Part shown: piece by piece, positions 10,039-22,245 of the stretch
Layout of the letters: every line of letters starts with the position of its first letter
Position numbering within the stretch: position 1 is the first letter of the stretch
The notes under the pieces: model-generated
Databases searched by the model: none
What the model saw: only the letters and a program-made list of their open reading frames with translations
What the model was told of the DNA's origin: nothing
Assembly (NCBI RefSeq): GCF_042186555.1
Contig: NC_133326.1
Span: forward strand, 694,162,700-694,226,699
Source of the DNA: Aquarana catesbeiana
Taxonomy: Eukaryota; Chordata; Amphibia; Anura; Ranidae
Length of the DNA: 64,000 nt
Reading direction: 5' to 3'
Made by a program: the position numbers and the translations under genes

Positions 10039-13000
10039 ATGACTGAGCCTGCAGGAGAGACCTCTCCCATTAAGGAGATTTGTACACACTTGGCAGCCCT
10101 CACCCAAGCAGTAAAGACTTTACAGGACAGTTATGACAGACTGGAGGGTCAAGTGTTAAATCTCAGTGGTCCCGGTGGTGTGGCTCCTGCTCCCGCAGCC
10201 TCTCCAGCACAAGCTGCTGCACCACCCTCCGTGGTCATGCTTCCACCGGAACCAAGAGTCCCTGTTCCTGAAAAGTTTTCTGGTGACCGAACCAAGTTTT
10301 TGGCTTTCCGCAGCGCTTGCCAACTTTACTTCGGCTTACAGCCACGGACTTTTTCCTTAGAAGTCACCAAAGTGGGGTTTGTCATATCCCTCCTCCAGGG
10401 GGAACCCCAGACCTGGGCCCACCGCTTGCTTGAAACCAACGCTATACAGATTCAGTCTTTACCCGCCTTTTTTGAAGCTATGGCCCAGCTTTATGAGGAT
10501 CCTCAGCGGGTTGCCACCGCTGAGGCAGCTTTGATCGCACTCCAGCAAGGCCGTAGGCCGGCCGAGGACTATGTCATGGACTTTCAACGCTGGAGCGCGG
10601 ACACGCAATGGAATAATGCAGCCCTACGCCACCAATTCCGCATGGGGCTATCTGAGGGTCTTAAGGATGAACTGGCCCGGGTGGGAATGCCTGACACCTT
10701 GGAGGAGCTTATTGCCATTACTATCCAAATTGACCGACGCCTTCGTGAGCGCCGGTCGGAACGATCTTCTCAGCAAACACGGCCTATGTGGATGACCGCA
10801 AGAGCCCCGCTGCCTGCCTCCTGGTATCTACCTTCTGCCGGGCCAAGTCCAGTCAACCAAACAACTGATGCTCCTGAACCTATGCAACTGGGACTTATGC
10901 GTACTACTCTGACCCCTGAAGAATGGGCACGCAGGCGCCAACTGAATCTTTGTCTCTATTGTGGCGGGACGGGCCACTATGTGAACAACTGCCCAGTAAA
11001 GATCCGTAAGTGTTTTCCTTCAACTCCTACCAGTTTATCCGCTTTAACAGCCAATGCCACTCAACTTGTTCTCCCTCTCTCATTACAGCTCCAGGGAAGA
11101 ACAATTCAAGTCAACGCCATTGTTGATTCCGGGGCATGTAGCTGTTTTGTTGACTCTGTTTTTGCTACTCAACAAGATCTTCCTTTAAGGAGTAAGACAC
11201 ATAGACTTTCAATTTTTCTGGCCGATGGGTCTCTTATAAAGTCTGGACAGGTCTCTCAAGAAACCATTCCTCTGTCTGCTACCTGCTCATCTCAGCACCG
11301 AGAAATCCTAGTCCTGGACGTTATTTCATCACCACTTTTCCCAATCATTTTGGGTATGCCCTAGCTTCAAGCCCACAATCCTCTTGTTAACTGGGCCACG
11401 GGCGAGATCAAGTTTCAGTCACCATATTGCCAAAGACATTGTCTACCTGAACCCGTTAATTCTGCTGCTACCTTACTTTGTATGGACATTGACCCAGATC
11501 TGCTTCAAGACATACCAGAGGTCTATCAGGACTTTGCAGATGTGTTCAGCAAGAAGGGAGCAGACTCTCTGCCACCCCATCGTCCCTATGACTGTCCAAT
11601 CGAGCTGCTTCCGGGAGCTGAGATTCCTTTTGGGCGCATCTTTCCGCTATCCGAAAAGGAACAAGAGGCACTTAAGGTTTACATCAATGAAAATCTTGAA
11701 AAAGGCTTCATTCGACAGTCCACTTCACCAGCTGGGGCGGGAATATTTTTTGTCTCCAAGAAAGATCTTACGCTTCGCCCTTGTGTGGACTATCGGGAGC
11801 TAAACAAGGTTACGGTCAAAAACCATTATCCGTTGCCCCTAATACCTGAACTGTTTCAAAAACTAAGGTCCGCCATCATCTTTACCAAATTAGATCTGAG
11901 AGGGGCCTACAATCTGGTCCGCATTCGGGCCGGGGATGAATGGAAGACGGCTTTCTGGACCCGCTTCGGACACTATGAATATTTAGTCATGCCCTTCGGC
12001 CTTTGCAATGCTCCTGCCACGTTTCAGCATCTGGTCAATGATGTGTTCAAGGATTTCCTGGACATCTTTCTAATTGTCTACTTGGACGATATTCTAATCT
12101 TCTCCAGTTCACTCGAGCAACATAGGGAACATGTCCGTAAAGTCCTGGCCCGACTCCGCCTGCACAGATTGTATGTCAAGGCGGAGAAATGTGAATTTGA
12201 ACAAAAAGAGATTCAGTTCCTGGGGTTAGTTATCTCCCCAACTGGCATCAAAATGGATCCTCAGAAGGTGTCTGCTGTGTTAGAATGGCCAGCACCCATG
12301 GACAAGAAGGGCGTACAACGCTTCGTTGGATTTGCAAACTTTTATAGGAAGTTTATCAGGGGGTTCTCTGCCATCATCTCTCCCATTACACAGCTAACCA
12401 AGCAGAATCTTCGTTTCCACTGGAGCCTGGAAGCTCAGGGGGCCTTTGAAGAGTTAAAAAGGCGTTTCACATCGGCTCCGATTCTTAGCCATCCTGATCC
12501 ATCTTTGCCCTTTATCTTGGAGGTTGATGCTTCTGAGGTAGCTGTGGGTGCTATTATTTCCCAGCGACAAGGCAACAAGGACCTGATGCATCCTGTGGGG
12601 TTCTTCTCTAGGAAACTTACGCCGGCTGAGCGGAACTACGATGTGGGGGACCGGGAGCTACTTGCTATCAAGACAGCCTTGGAGGAATGGAGGTATTTGC
12701 TTGAAGGTGCAGTTCATCCAGTACTGATTTATACGGATCACAAGAATCTGGAATATTTAAGATCTGCTAAAAGACTAAAACCCAGACAGGCCCGTTGGGC
12801 TCTATTCTTTACACGGTTTTGCTTTCATATCACCTACCGGCCGGGATCCAAGAATGTAAAGCCAGATGCGCTGTCGCGCATGTTCGATAATCCCAAAGAC
12901 TTTTCTGTACCTGACACTATTCTGCCGGCAAATAGTTTCCTTCTCCTTCAAACAGATCTTCTATCCATGATCAGAGAAGCATCCCCAGAACCTTCAAGTC

Positions 13001-14457
13001 TCCAGGGGTCCTCTTTAACATCCCGAGATGGACTATTATGGAGGGGAAGTCAAATTTTTGTACCAGAGAACGTCCGAGTCAAGGTTCTGACACTGTTGCA
13101 TGACCACCCACTTGCGGGACATTTTGGGGTCCGTAAGACCCTTGAGCTGGTGCAGTGCACCTTTTGGTGGCCTAACCTAAAGGAATTTTGCAGAAAATAT
13201 GTCAACTCCTGCTCTGTCTGCATCCAAAATAAAACTCCCAGGAACAGAGCTTGGGGACTACTAAGACCACTGCCTATACCAGATAGGCCCTGGAGGATGA
13301 TAGCAATGGACTTTATAGTTGAATTGCCATGTTCTGAGGGATGTTCGGCGATCCGTGTGGTCGTTAACCGGCTGTCCAAAATGGCCCACTTTGTGCCCCT
13401 AAAGGGAACACCTTCTGCTGTGGAGACGGCCTGTGTGTTCATTAGGGAAATTGTCAGGTTACACGGGATCCCCGCAAATATAGTGTCCGATAGGGGGGTA
13501 CAGTTTACTTCACGCTTTTGGAGAGCCCTTTGTGAAAATCTGAAGATTGAACTAGCTCTGTCCTCAGCATAGCATCCCCAAACAAATGGGCAAACTGAAA
13601 GGACAAATCAGACTCTGGAGCAATACATTAGGTGTTTTACATCTTTTGTGCAAGATGATTGGGTGTCCTTGCTGCCCCTAGCGGAATTCGCTTACAATAA
13701 TGCCAGCCACTCTGCCACCGGTCAATCCCCTTTCTTTGCCAATTATGGGTTTCATGCATCTTTTTTACCAGATTTTCTTTCAGAATCATCAGTTCCAGCG
13801 GTCCAGGACACAGTGCAGTTTCTCAGTCGTAATAACCGGATCTTGCAGGAAGCGGTATCCAAGGCCCAAGCGGACAATAAGAGGTTCTTTGATCAGAAAA
13901 GGAGAGGAGATCTAAACCTTCAGCTTGGCGACAAGGTATGGCTGTCTACTAATAATATTAGATTGACATGTCCTTCCAAGAAGCTTGCCCCTAAATTTAT
14001 TGGGCCTTTCCCTGTGAAAAGGAAAATTAACGAAGTATCTTATGAATTATGCTTACCTGACTCACTTAAGATACACCCTGTGTTTCATGTGTCACTCTTA
14101 AAGCCTGCTGTAGATGATCCTTTTCCTGATAGGGGCACCAGGGTCCCTGAACCAGTTCTGGTGGACGGCAATGAAGAGTATGAAGTGGAATCCATCCTTG
14201 ACTGCAGAAAGAGGTCTGGGCAAGTACAGTTTTTAATTAAGTGGAAGGGGTATGGTCCGGAAAACAACTCATGGGAACCTGACTGTAATATTCATGCCAA
14301 ACGTTTAATTCATGCTTATTTCTCTGCCCATCCTGAAAAGAAAAGTATCTGGGCATCCGGAGGCTGCCCGTTGGGAGGGGGCAATGTCAGGGGCCTGTCA
14401 GCAGCCGTCGGGCGAATCTGCGTGCACGCAGGTCCACAAGGAATCCTTCTAGGCTAA
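10039..14457 (+). pseudogene. Gag-pol polyprotein of the chromovirus, two in-frame TAG stops
   Basis: The ATG at 10039 directly follows the primer-binding site. The frame has 1,472 codons before the TAA at 14455-14457, which lies in the 3' LTR. In order: Gag with one CCHC knuckle (codons 305-318, CLYCGGTGHYVNNC); aspartic protease (DSG at codon 363); reverse transcriptase (YLDD at codon 681); RNase H (EVDAS near codon 830); integrase with an HHCC finger (about 13100-13220) and catalytic Asp 1091, Asp 1151 and Glu 1187, i.e. a DD35E spacing; a GPF/Y module (FIGPFPV); and a chromodomain (about 14179-14330). The breaks are TAG at 11362-11364, probably from a Trp codon after the protease, and TAG at 13570-13572, between the second Asp and the Glu of integrase. 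No frameshift was seen. Confidence 0.93.
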
Positions 14458-15148
14458 TTCAGCTTAATTCCCCACCAGGGGGCGCCGGCGCGCTCTCGCG
14501 TGTGCCCGTACGCGCGTTCGCGCGTGCGCGGGTGCGCGCGCCCGTTCGCGCTAGCGCCGTTTGGCGCCAAGGGCCCTTTAAAAGAGTGACAGGTGCTCAT
14601 GTCAGGTGCTGTTCGTCTGCAGCTCTGCACCTGAAAGTTCCTGTATCTGCCTGTCTGTTGTTTGCTATTGACCCAGCTACGTCTGACCACTCTCCAGTCT
14701 CCAATCCGACCCGGCTTGCCTGACCTTGCTTATTCTGTTACCTGTTGCCGAACTCCTGCCTGTCTGACTATTCTTGGATCATCCCTCCTGTTTATACCTG
14801 CCTGATCTCCTGCCAAACGGACTGTCTGACCTTGCTTGCCTGTGTCCTGTGACGCTGCTTCCAGCCTGCTTGTTCGCATCCTGCTGCTGTCTTCGCATCA
14901 GTCTGCCTGCCTTCCGGCCTGCACCAGTAACCTGCATCCGCAACCTGCATCCGCAGCCTGCATCCGCAGCTCAGCCATTCCTGAGGGACATCCTTCCAGT
15001 TCCGGTGTCTGCTTCTGCTGGAACCTGCATCAGGCCCTCCTACCCACTGTGCTCAGGAGACCACTGTTCCCACTTCCAGCGGCTCCTGAACCAGCGTTTA
15101 AGAGAGGTCTCCTTCTACCAGTCAGGCTCAACTACCAGGTACCTTACA
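14385..15148 (+). repeat. 3' LTR of the chromovirus
   Basis: 764 bp, TGTCAGGGG to CTTACA. It differs from the 5' LTR by a handful of substitutions, an indel in the CG-alternating tract and an extra CCTGCATCCGCAG-like unit near 14950-14965. Confidence 0.95.
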
Positions 15149-15153
15149 CATGG

Positions 15154-16188
15154 CATCCCGGGTATCTCTATATGCTTGCATTTGCCTGGTCTGTCAAAGT
15201 AAGCTGCCACAGCTGCTATGTTTGCAGATGGGCCCGGGCTGCATGCTAAACTCTTTGGGGCTGCAGGTTGGGCACCCCTAATGTAGTGCAAGGGCCTGCC
15301 TGATTAGATAAAGAGTATTTGGATAGGTAGGTGGGTCGTCCTATTCCATACTTTTGGTAAATCTAAAATTGTAAAATTGTACACAGATTGTACAATCAGA
15401 TTGTATAGTGTATTTCCATTTTTATTCATGTACATAGGAGGGAGTACGCAGAGACAATCAGCTCTCTGACACCATTCACAACTCTGTATGTGTTTTTTGA
15501 GGGTGAGTTTTGGAGCTTTTTTGCTCATCGCACACAGGGCAGCCAATTCACTTGAATGGACTGGTCTACACATGACAAACGCTCCAATGAAGCTCCAGAA
15601 CTCTTTTTTTGGTGGAGCACGGTACATCTCTTACCTTGCATTTGTGCACATTTCTGAAATGCAGAGCACATTTTTTGTTCATAAACACACAGATGTGATT
15701 GGATTCTCATTGTTCTTGTGTAAACACACCAATTTCACTTTCAGGCCCCATGCACATTAAACATAGTGGGACCACATATTTTTTGGCTCATTTTTCCCAC
15801 AACATGCATAATGCAGCCCAATGATTTTAATGGGCTGACCTACTGTACATCCAGCAAATTAGCTCATGGGACATTTTGGCATGTTACGCTTTGGCATTGT
15901 AGCCAGTGTTCTATATTTAGGAGCGAGTGACTCCGTGGCTCCACCTCCCCGCTGGGGATACCCCAGTTGAAGTCTTTGTAGACGAAACGCATCGGATTTA
16001 ATGAGTCCTTTCCATACCATTGCACCTTTTTTGAATTTTATGCATTGGTGATCACAGAGAAGATTTTTTACTTGATGCAATACATCTTGGAATCTATATA
16101 AAGCCTTTTTTTAATCAAACTAAACCTGTAGCCACATGTTTTTTCACTATGTGGAGGCTTTTATGTATGCTGTTAACCATAAACCTAC
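15154..16188. other. Non-coding region with repeat remnants
   Basis: No gene seen. GCAGGTTGGGCACCCCT at about 15263-15281 looks like the end of a hAT-type element. Near 15953-15988 a small hairpin (GTCTTTGTAGAC) is followed by GAAACGCATCGG, listed separately. Confidence 0.45.
15948..15990 (+). ncRNA. Hammerhead-like motif a (degenerate)
   Basis: TTGA, then the stem GTCT-TTGT-AGAC, then GAAACGCATCGG. The stem II and GAAAC parts match a hammerhead core; CTGATGA is damaged and no closing helix I is obvious. Confidence 0.3.
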
Positions 16189-16306
16189 CAAACGGTTCTG
16201 TGGTGGAAGGAGGTTTTTTTTACCATCTGGGACAAGGCCATCCTTGTCCCAAACGGTTCTGTGGTGGAAGGAGGTTTTTTTTACTATCTGGGACAAGGCC
16301 ATCCTG
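16189..16306. repeat. Two-copy 61-bp tandem duplication
   Basis: A unit beginning CAAACGGTTCTGTGGTGG at 16189 is repeated at 16250, nearly identical. Confidence 0.9.
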
Positions 16307-16730
16307 ATCCATGTTCTCACATGCCAGGTCAAGGTTGCCTGAGGTGGCTCAGCTGAGGAGGAGGAATTGCACCACTTGCTATCCAGAGATTTGATATCAC
16401 ATGCCTGATTAATGCCATCTTCTGGTAAGTGTATTTAATCTTCTCTGTTGGGTGGTGGATGTACACACAGTGGTGACTCTTTTAGTCCTACACTCCTGGA
16501 TTCCTTCCCATAAATATATACTAATGGATTAATGGTTTAATCACCAATGGGACTATACTACCAATGTTGATTTACAATTTGCACAGTGCACTTTATTTAT
16601 AGACACTATCAATCAGATGGTGGTGTTAGAGTTTTTTGTATATGCTAATCACAATTTATTTTGTATATAATGGTATGTTGATATGTAAATACTCATCATT
16701 TGATTCCTAGTGCTGTACTGTTTTCATTTT
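16307..16730. other. Non-coding spacer
   Basis: AT-rich, no coding or structured feature recognised. Confidence 0.5.
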
Positions 16731-16871
16731 ATTCATTCACACAATTTTTATTAAGATTGTAGTGCTGGCTGCTATTGTTTATTTATGTGTATAGCACAGT
16801 ATTTTTATATTAATTCCTTGTCATTTTTATTTTTACACTGTCCCTTTATTTTATTTTATTTTTATCATTTT

Positions 16872-16972
16872 TATTTCTATTACAAGGAATGTAAACATCC
16901 TTTGTAATAGAAATAAACATAATAGGTCCTCTTTATTGAGAGATGTGGGATCAAAAAGACCCCACATCTCTC
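16872..16972. repeat. Twin hairpins in the first tandem unit
   Basis: Hairpin one: 16872-16892 with 16895-16915, two mismatches. Hairpin two: 16938-16949 with 16961-16972, perfect. The same pair in reverse order occurs at 41991-42090. Confidence 0.8.
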
Positions 16973-17244
16973 ATCTACCTTTAAAAGCAAAATAAAAAAA
17001 ATAAAATTTTGACTAAAAAAAAAAACTTTACTCATTCACACAGTTTTTGTTATGTTTGCAGTGCTGGCTGTTATTGTTTATTTATGTGTATAGCACAGTA
17101 TTTTTATGTTAATTCCTTGTCATTTTTTTTACACTCTCCCTTTATTTTTTTTTTTTAATCATTTTTATTCCTATTAGAAGGAATGTAAACATCCCTTGTA
17201 ATAGAAATAAACATAATAGGTCCTCTTTATTGAGAGATGTGGGA

Positions 17245-17880
17245 TTATTATTATTATTATTCAAGATTTATATAGCACCAACAGTTTACGCAGTGCTTTA
17301 CAATATAAAAGGGAGACAATACAGTTATATTATAATACAATACAATACAATAGGATTAAGAGGGCCCTGCTCAGAAGAGCTTACAATCTAATAGGGTGGG
17401 GCAGGTGGTACAAAAGGTTGTAACTGTGGGGAATGAGCTGGTGGAAGTGGTAGGAGATTAGTTGGAGACGTGATAGGCTTTCCTGAAGAGATGAGTTTTC
17501 AGGGATTGCCTGAAGGTAGCAAGAGTAGGGGCTAGCCGGATAGATGGAGGTAGCGAGTTCCAGAGGATGGGAGAGGCTCTGGAGAAATCCTGGAGACGAG
17601 CATGGGAGGAGGAGATGAGAGAGCTTGAAAGCAGGAGGTCTTGAGAAGAGCGGAGAGGACGATTTGGGTGATATTTGGAGACAAGATTAGTGATGTAGCT
17701 TGGGGCAGAGTTGTGAATGGCTTTGTATGTTGTGGTTAGAATTTTGAATTTAATTCGCTGGGTGATTGGGAGCCAGTGTAGGGATTGAAGTAGAGGGTTG
17801 GCAGACACTGAGCGGTTGGTAAGGTGGATAAGTCTGGCAGCAGCATTCATGATAGACTGAAGAGGGGATAGCCTATGGAG
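17245..17880 (-). mobile_element. L2-like LINE 3' fragment inserted in a tandem unit
   Basis: On the minus strand it ends in GCTATATAAATCTTGAATAATAATAAT, a LINE-type 3' end with a short tandem tail, preceded by the RT C-terminal coding region. The flanking tandem unit is contiguous once it is removed (GATGTGGGAT before, ACCCCACATC after). A second copy lies at 52838-53146. Confidence 0.8.
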
Positions 17881-17889
17881 ACCCCACAT
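17458..17889 (-). pseudogene. LINE reverse transcriptase C-terminal region (L2-like), truncated
   Basis: The frame reads LQSIMNAAARLIHLTNRS, LLQSLHWLPITQRIKFKI, APSYITNLVSKY and SPILWNSLPPSIRLAP. This series (NAAARLI, SLHWLPI.RI.FKI, YKA, LWNSLP, LKTHLF) is the conserved region after the palm in L2- and Rex-type LINEs. The endonuclease and RT active site are absent, as in 5'-truncated retrotransposition. The last few codons at the 5' side run into the tandem unit and are not LINE. Family L2-like is my best reading. Confidence 0.8.
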
Positions 17890-18175
17890 CTCTCATCTAC
17901 CTTTAAAAGCAAAATAAAAAAGTAACATTTTGACTAAAAAAAAAAAAAAAAACTTTATTCATTCACACAATTTTTGTTATGATGGTAGTGCTGGCTGCTA
18001 TTGTTTATTTATGTGTATAGCACAATATTTTTATATTAATTCCTTGTCATTTTTATTTTTACACTCTCCCTTTATTTTATTTATTTTTTTATCATTTTTA
18101 TTCCTATTACAAGGAATGTACCTTTAAAAGCAAAATAAAAATAAATTGACATTTTGACTTAAAAAAAATAAAAAT

Positions 18176-19601
18176 AAAAATTCTTTATGCCTGAGAACCG
18201 GGAGTGATATAAGAGGTCTCTCTGGTCCTCCAAATACATAGAGATGAGTGGGGGGGCATCTTGCCCTCACTCTATTTCCTATCCAGCAAACAGCCACATC
18301 GGTTTGCTTACGGACTTTGGGTAAGCTCGGAAACGACCTGTAAAAGTGATCCAGCGGAGAATGCGCCCCTGGGAACAATTTTATCTGATGCAAAATCACC
18401 CATAGTAAAAACAATATTAGGATTATAGCAGCTAGCTCCCATAAAACCGGTATTTGATGTCAAAGTAATTAAGTATTTAAGTATTTTTACTATGGGCCAA
18501 TTATCATAAGAATACACAGTCATGTGCAAGGAAAATTAATTTTTTAATTTAGATTGCACCTGATTGGATGATTGAAGTCAGAACACCTCCACCGCTTTCA
18601 CTCTGCAAAGGGAACATTTGTTATCTTAGGTTAAGATGTGTTTACTTTCAAACATTTTATTAATTGTACTTGTACATGATTTTGAGTTCTCTACAAAGTG
18701 AACCTTCTTGTTGCTTCGACTCAATCACTATTAGAAATAAATAAAAATTCACTTTGAAAGTGAATGTGCTCTATTTAGTGAAAAAAAAATTCAGCTAACA
18801 AAGACATCTGATATTAAAATTACAATTAAATGCAAGAGTTTAATGAAAAATATAGAAAACCCTCCATCATAGCAACTTTCAATGTTTAGTGCTAATTACC
18901 AGAGTATTGAACAAAACATTTTTATCTTTACCTTACCTTTTCCACTTCATATAAACTTGATTTTAGTAACTTTTTTAAACCTTGAAACTGATTAGGTACT
19001 AAAGCTAAGCATGGTCTAAAGTTGAGTGTACCCCTTTTCTTTTCTTAATTATCAGTAGTGGACTTACTAAGAATCAACCTAGAAAGCTTAAATGTTCTAG
19101 GATTTTGAAAACTATGGAAAGTGGATTTCTAAAAGCTAACTTGAAACAAAAATATTAAATGCCATGGGCAAAACAAAAGCTCAGGATAATATTAATTAAC
19201 AATTAAATAGTCAGTTTTGCATGAATACAAGTAATATAATAAAATCATAAAGATAAAAATATGCTATGAGAAAAAGCATAACATTTTACCTCTTTTTTCT
19301 CCATAGCTCACACGAGAAATTCTATAAAATCATGTATTAAAAAGTACTGCTTAAACAATTGGCTTATATAACAAACAAATGAATCCCCCAGAAAGCTTCT
19401 CTATTTTTTTTAGCATCATAAAATCCTCAGGGATTCAGAATGAGTGTTTATTATGCATGCATAATCATTTTTTTTAAAGCCATCTAAAGCTAGTTTTACC
19501 ATCCAAAATATTTAATTGCAAGCTTTTTTCATCAGATTTTCCTACTATTCATATCTACATCAGCCATTACAATAGGGTAAAAAAGAGAATAATAATAATA
19601 A
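18176..19601. other. AT-rich non-coding region
   Basis: No gene visible. 18190-18400 is moderately GC-rich repeat-like sequence; 18500-19600 is AT-rich without recognised structure. Confidence 0.5.
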
Positions 19602-20056
19602 TAAAGTCCAATTAACAATTAATTGATTGTAGAAATGGAAGACATCTCTATAATGACAAAAATCAATAAGTGTGCCACCACCTGAAGAAGCAAACCTGGA
19701 CAAGCAAAACCAGCATGTGGCCACAGCCCAGCCAAGGCAGCTGCCTGCACCGGGGATCGTAGAGATAGTTATGGATGGACAATCTCACAGGTATATTCAA
19801 ACACTGGTGACACCGCTCAATCCAGGACCACTAAATCAGCAACTCACTCAGCAGTAACCCAAAGGAAAGAGAACTAATGGAGATCTGTGATCAAGGCTGG
19901 AGCCACACAAGCAAGTTTTTCTTCCGGTGGTGGCACACTTATTGAATTATACTCATTGTGGTGCTAATTGGACAATTGACATATATTATCCCAAATTTTT
20001 GTCATTTGAGAGATGTCTTCCATTTCTACAATCAATTAATTGTTAATTGGGCTTTA
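19602..20056. repeat. Fold-back element with ~50-bp terminal arms
   Basis: CCAATTAACAATTAATTGAT followed by TGTAGAAATGGAAGACATCTCT at the left is mirrored at 20010-20053. Just inside, GTGTGCCACCACC is mirrored by GGTGGTGGCACACTT. A short open frame (19672-19857) lies inside but shows no family resemblance. Confidence 0.75.
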
Positions 20057-20888
20057 TTAGCATAGCTTCTACTCTTTTTTATGTTTTTATGTGTGTATCT
20101 CACATTGAGCTGCTGCTTACTATAAGAAAAAAAAATAGTGTTTATTGTTATTTTTAATGTTACATTAGCGCAGTTTACTAATGAAGGAAAGGAAAAAAAA
20201 TATCAAATTTTATTTCTCTTGTTGTAACATCATGAGCCTAAGGTCCCTTTCATTTGGGATGGAATCTGATGAAGTCCTATTGGACGTAACACTGAAGAGA
20301 GGTGGAGGCTTTCATGTGACAACAATCGCTGCTATCCTGAGTCCACATCGAGCAGTGGATCTGTACACTTTATGGGTTTTGCTGCAAGCTGATTAAATGT
20401 GAGAATTTTACTTAATGTAAAAAAGCTAGTGATTTAGACAGAGAGCACTATTAGTCTGCCTTTGTTTTATATATCACTTCCGGGGACTTGCCACATTGGA
20501 ATCATTGGCGCTGGATGCCTCAGATGTTTTACCCTTTGCTGGGAAAGCGCGTATGACCAGCCTGTTAATTCAGGGGTCAATATCCTGAGGTAAGCTGCAT
20601 GTGTAACTAGTGGTGGTGGATTCCTCACCCGAGGCGGCTGATATATTTTCTCACTCCCTTACTACCTATTTGGAATCTCCATAGTAGATGGGCGTTTGAG
20701 TTTGGGAGTCTTATTTTTTTCTCTGGACTATTTTTTGTTTTTAGTTGCACTGCATCATGTTTATCTACAAAATCTGATTTGCTCAGCAGGGGATCTGTCC
20801 TCTGATTCGTGTGGGCAGACGACAGGTCCATGTATGCTCAGTTTATGTAGAGTGGAAATAGACCGAGCCTGCTCTGCTCTATGGGTGT
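20057..20888. other. Non-coding region
   Basis: No gene or recognised repeat boundary; small open frames here lack any family signature. Confidence 0.45.
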
Positions 20889-20960
20889 AAATTGACTGGC
20901 TGATGATTTACATCCAACTACCCTAAATTGACTGGCTGACGATTTACATCCAACTACCCC
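20889..20960. repeat. Two-copy 36-bp tandem
   Basis: AAATTGACTGGCTGATGATT at 20889 is repeated at 20925 with one or two changes. Confidence 0.9.
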
Positions 20961-21725
20961 CCCGTTTGGATCTGCCTAGCTGCAGGGGGGGACAAATCCC
21001 CTTCTTTTTTTTTAGCGGACACAAACAGAGGCAGCTGTGTGTAAATGGACACAAGTATACATTTACGCCGATCATTTACATCCTATTAGGTTCACCTGAA
21101 AAAATGACAGGTGGACCTGATTGCATCATCCATGTGAAAGGGGTTTAGGAGATAAAAGTGTGGGCAATCATAAGATGTGCCGTGCTCAATTCAAATATAA
21201 AATCAAATGCAGGAGATGAAAAAAAATATTGCATTATAGTAAGCACCTGGTAGGCAGGAAGGTTTGCCTGATCATGTAACAACTGTGATTGTCCCTTGAT
21301 TGGTCCCACTCACTCCAGATCATTACTAGAGACCAGGGGCTGTATTTGACAGCTTGGTATCTGTAAAAGCAGATAATGCAACACTCAAAATCAATGTAAG
21401 TCCTTTGCAGGCTTGTGATAAAATGCACAGTGTGTGCTCTGGCTCTCAAGCTCTCTCTCACACCGGTACAGACATAAATACAAAGAATAGAGACAGCAAC
21501 TCCAAACGTTCTTGTTGCTTCTTTATTGGTGCATAAAAAAGTGAGTGAAAAACATACAGGGGCTCACGTGTTCCGGCTTACAAGCCTTGATCACATTTTG
21601 GTATCTGTGCTGGAAGCGTGCAGTGAATGTGCTCTCAATGCAAAAACTTCTGCTCCCTATGAGCACTTATGTGTGGCATTTGGACATTAAAGCGCACCCT
21701 CATTGCCATTGCATATATGTATTAC
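20961..21725. other. Non-coding region with repeat remnants
   Basis: No gene seen. On the minus strand at 21559-21594 there is a hairpin-plus-GGAAC motif, listed separately. Confidence 0.45.
21559..21594 (-). ncRNA. Hammerhead-like motif b (degenerate)
   Basis: The minus strand reads GTGATCA, then the stem GGCT-TGTA-AGCC, then GGAACACG. It resembles CTGATGA, stem II and GAAAC with single changes in each conserved part. No helix I was found. Confidence 0.3.
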
Positions 21726-21733
21726 ATGGGCAG

Positions 21734-22245
21734 CAGTGGTGGCCTGTCCATTAGGCGGGCCCAAATCCATGCATCTGGCCCCTAATCTACACGCAGGGAG
21801 TCAGACGCATGGATTCCGATGAGATTTTTATTTTTTTTGAAACATGTGATTAGAGCCAGGAGCTCTAATTGGCTTCAAAGAAAGGTGGGCTCAGGGCACA
21901 AAGCACTGCGCCTGGAGCCCACCCAGTTGTGTGACAATAGCGAATTAATATTCGCTATTGTCTTCTTGATTCTCCTCCCGACCAATCAGGAAATGGGTGA
22001 GATCCAATTGGCCGAAAGGAGAAGCAATCTTATTGGCCGCAGTGCAGAGGGAAGCCACCAAAGAGGAAGCCGCCATGAAGCCCGAGACGCAGAGGAGACG
22101 CAGGAAGAAGCCGAAGCCACCTGAGACCTAAATGGGATAAGTGCAGGGCCGACTGGTCAACTTACTGACTGGGGAGGGGGGTGGGGGTGGTGGGATGTCT
22201 TGTTTGCCACCCCACCTTCAAAATATACAGCACTAGCTGCCACTG
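21734..22245. mobile_element. Non-autonomous hAT-type element with 8-bp TSD
   Basis: The ends are CAGTGGTGGC and GCTGCCACTG. It is flanked by ATGGGCAG at 21726-21733 and 22246-22253. An 8-bp duplication and CAGTG ends are typical of hAT. No transposase is visible in 512 bp. A related element is at 37796-38828. Confidence 0.85.

Larger units (their letters stand above)
9263..15153 (+). mobile_element. Full-length Ty3/gypsy chromovirus, Tf1/sushi type, with target duplications
   Basis: The element runs from 9268 to 15148 between CATGG direct repeats at 9263-9267 and 15149-15153. It has two LTRs, a primer-binding site complementary to its own R region, one gag-pol frame with two stops, a polypurine tract (GGGAGGGGG, 14373-14381) and a C-terminal chromodomain. 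These are the marks of the Tf1/sushi chromoviruses. By eye the LTRs differ at about eight substitutions plus indels, pointing to a fairly recent insertion. Confidence 0.95.
16731..18175. repeat. Three-copy tandem of a ~300-bp unit, middle copy split by a LINE
   Basis: The unit begins ATTCATTCACACA and contains GTGCTGGCTGCTATTG, a hairpin around TACAAGGAATGT, and a second hairpin GAGAGATGTGGG/CCCACATCTCTC. Copies start at about 16731, 17031 and 17957. The second is interrupted at 17245-17880 by a LINE fragment. The third lacks about 90 bp including the second hairpin. Confidence 0.85.

Noticed and set aside
14774..15249. Pro/Ser/Cys-rich open frames in the 3' LTR
   Set aside because: They lie in the non-coding LTR and are matched by identical sequence upstream of gag in the 5' LTR.
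19672..19857. Small open frame inside the fold-back at 19602-20056
   Set aside because: No family resemblance, and it lies within a repeat; length is expected by chance.
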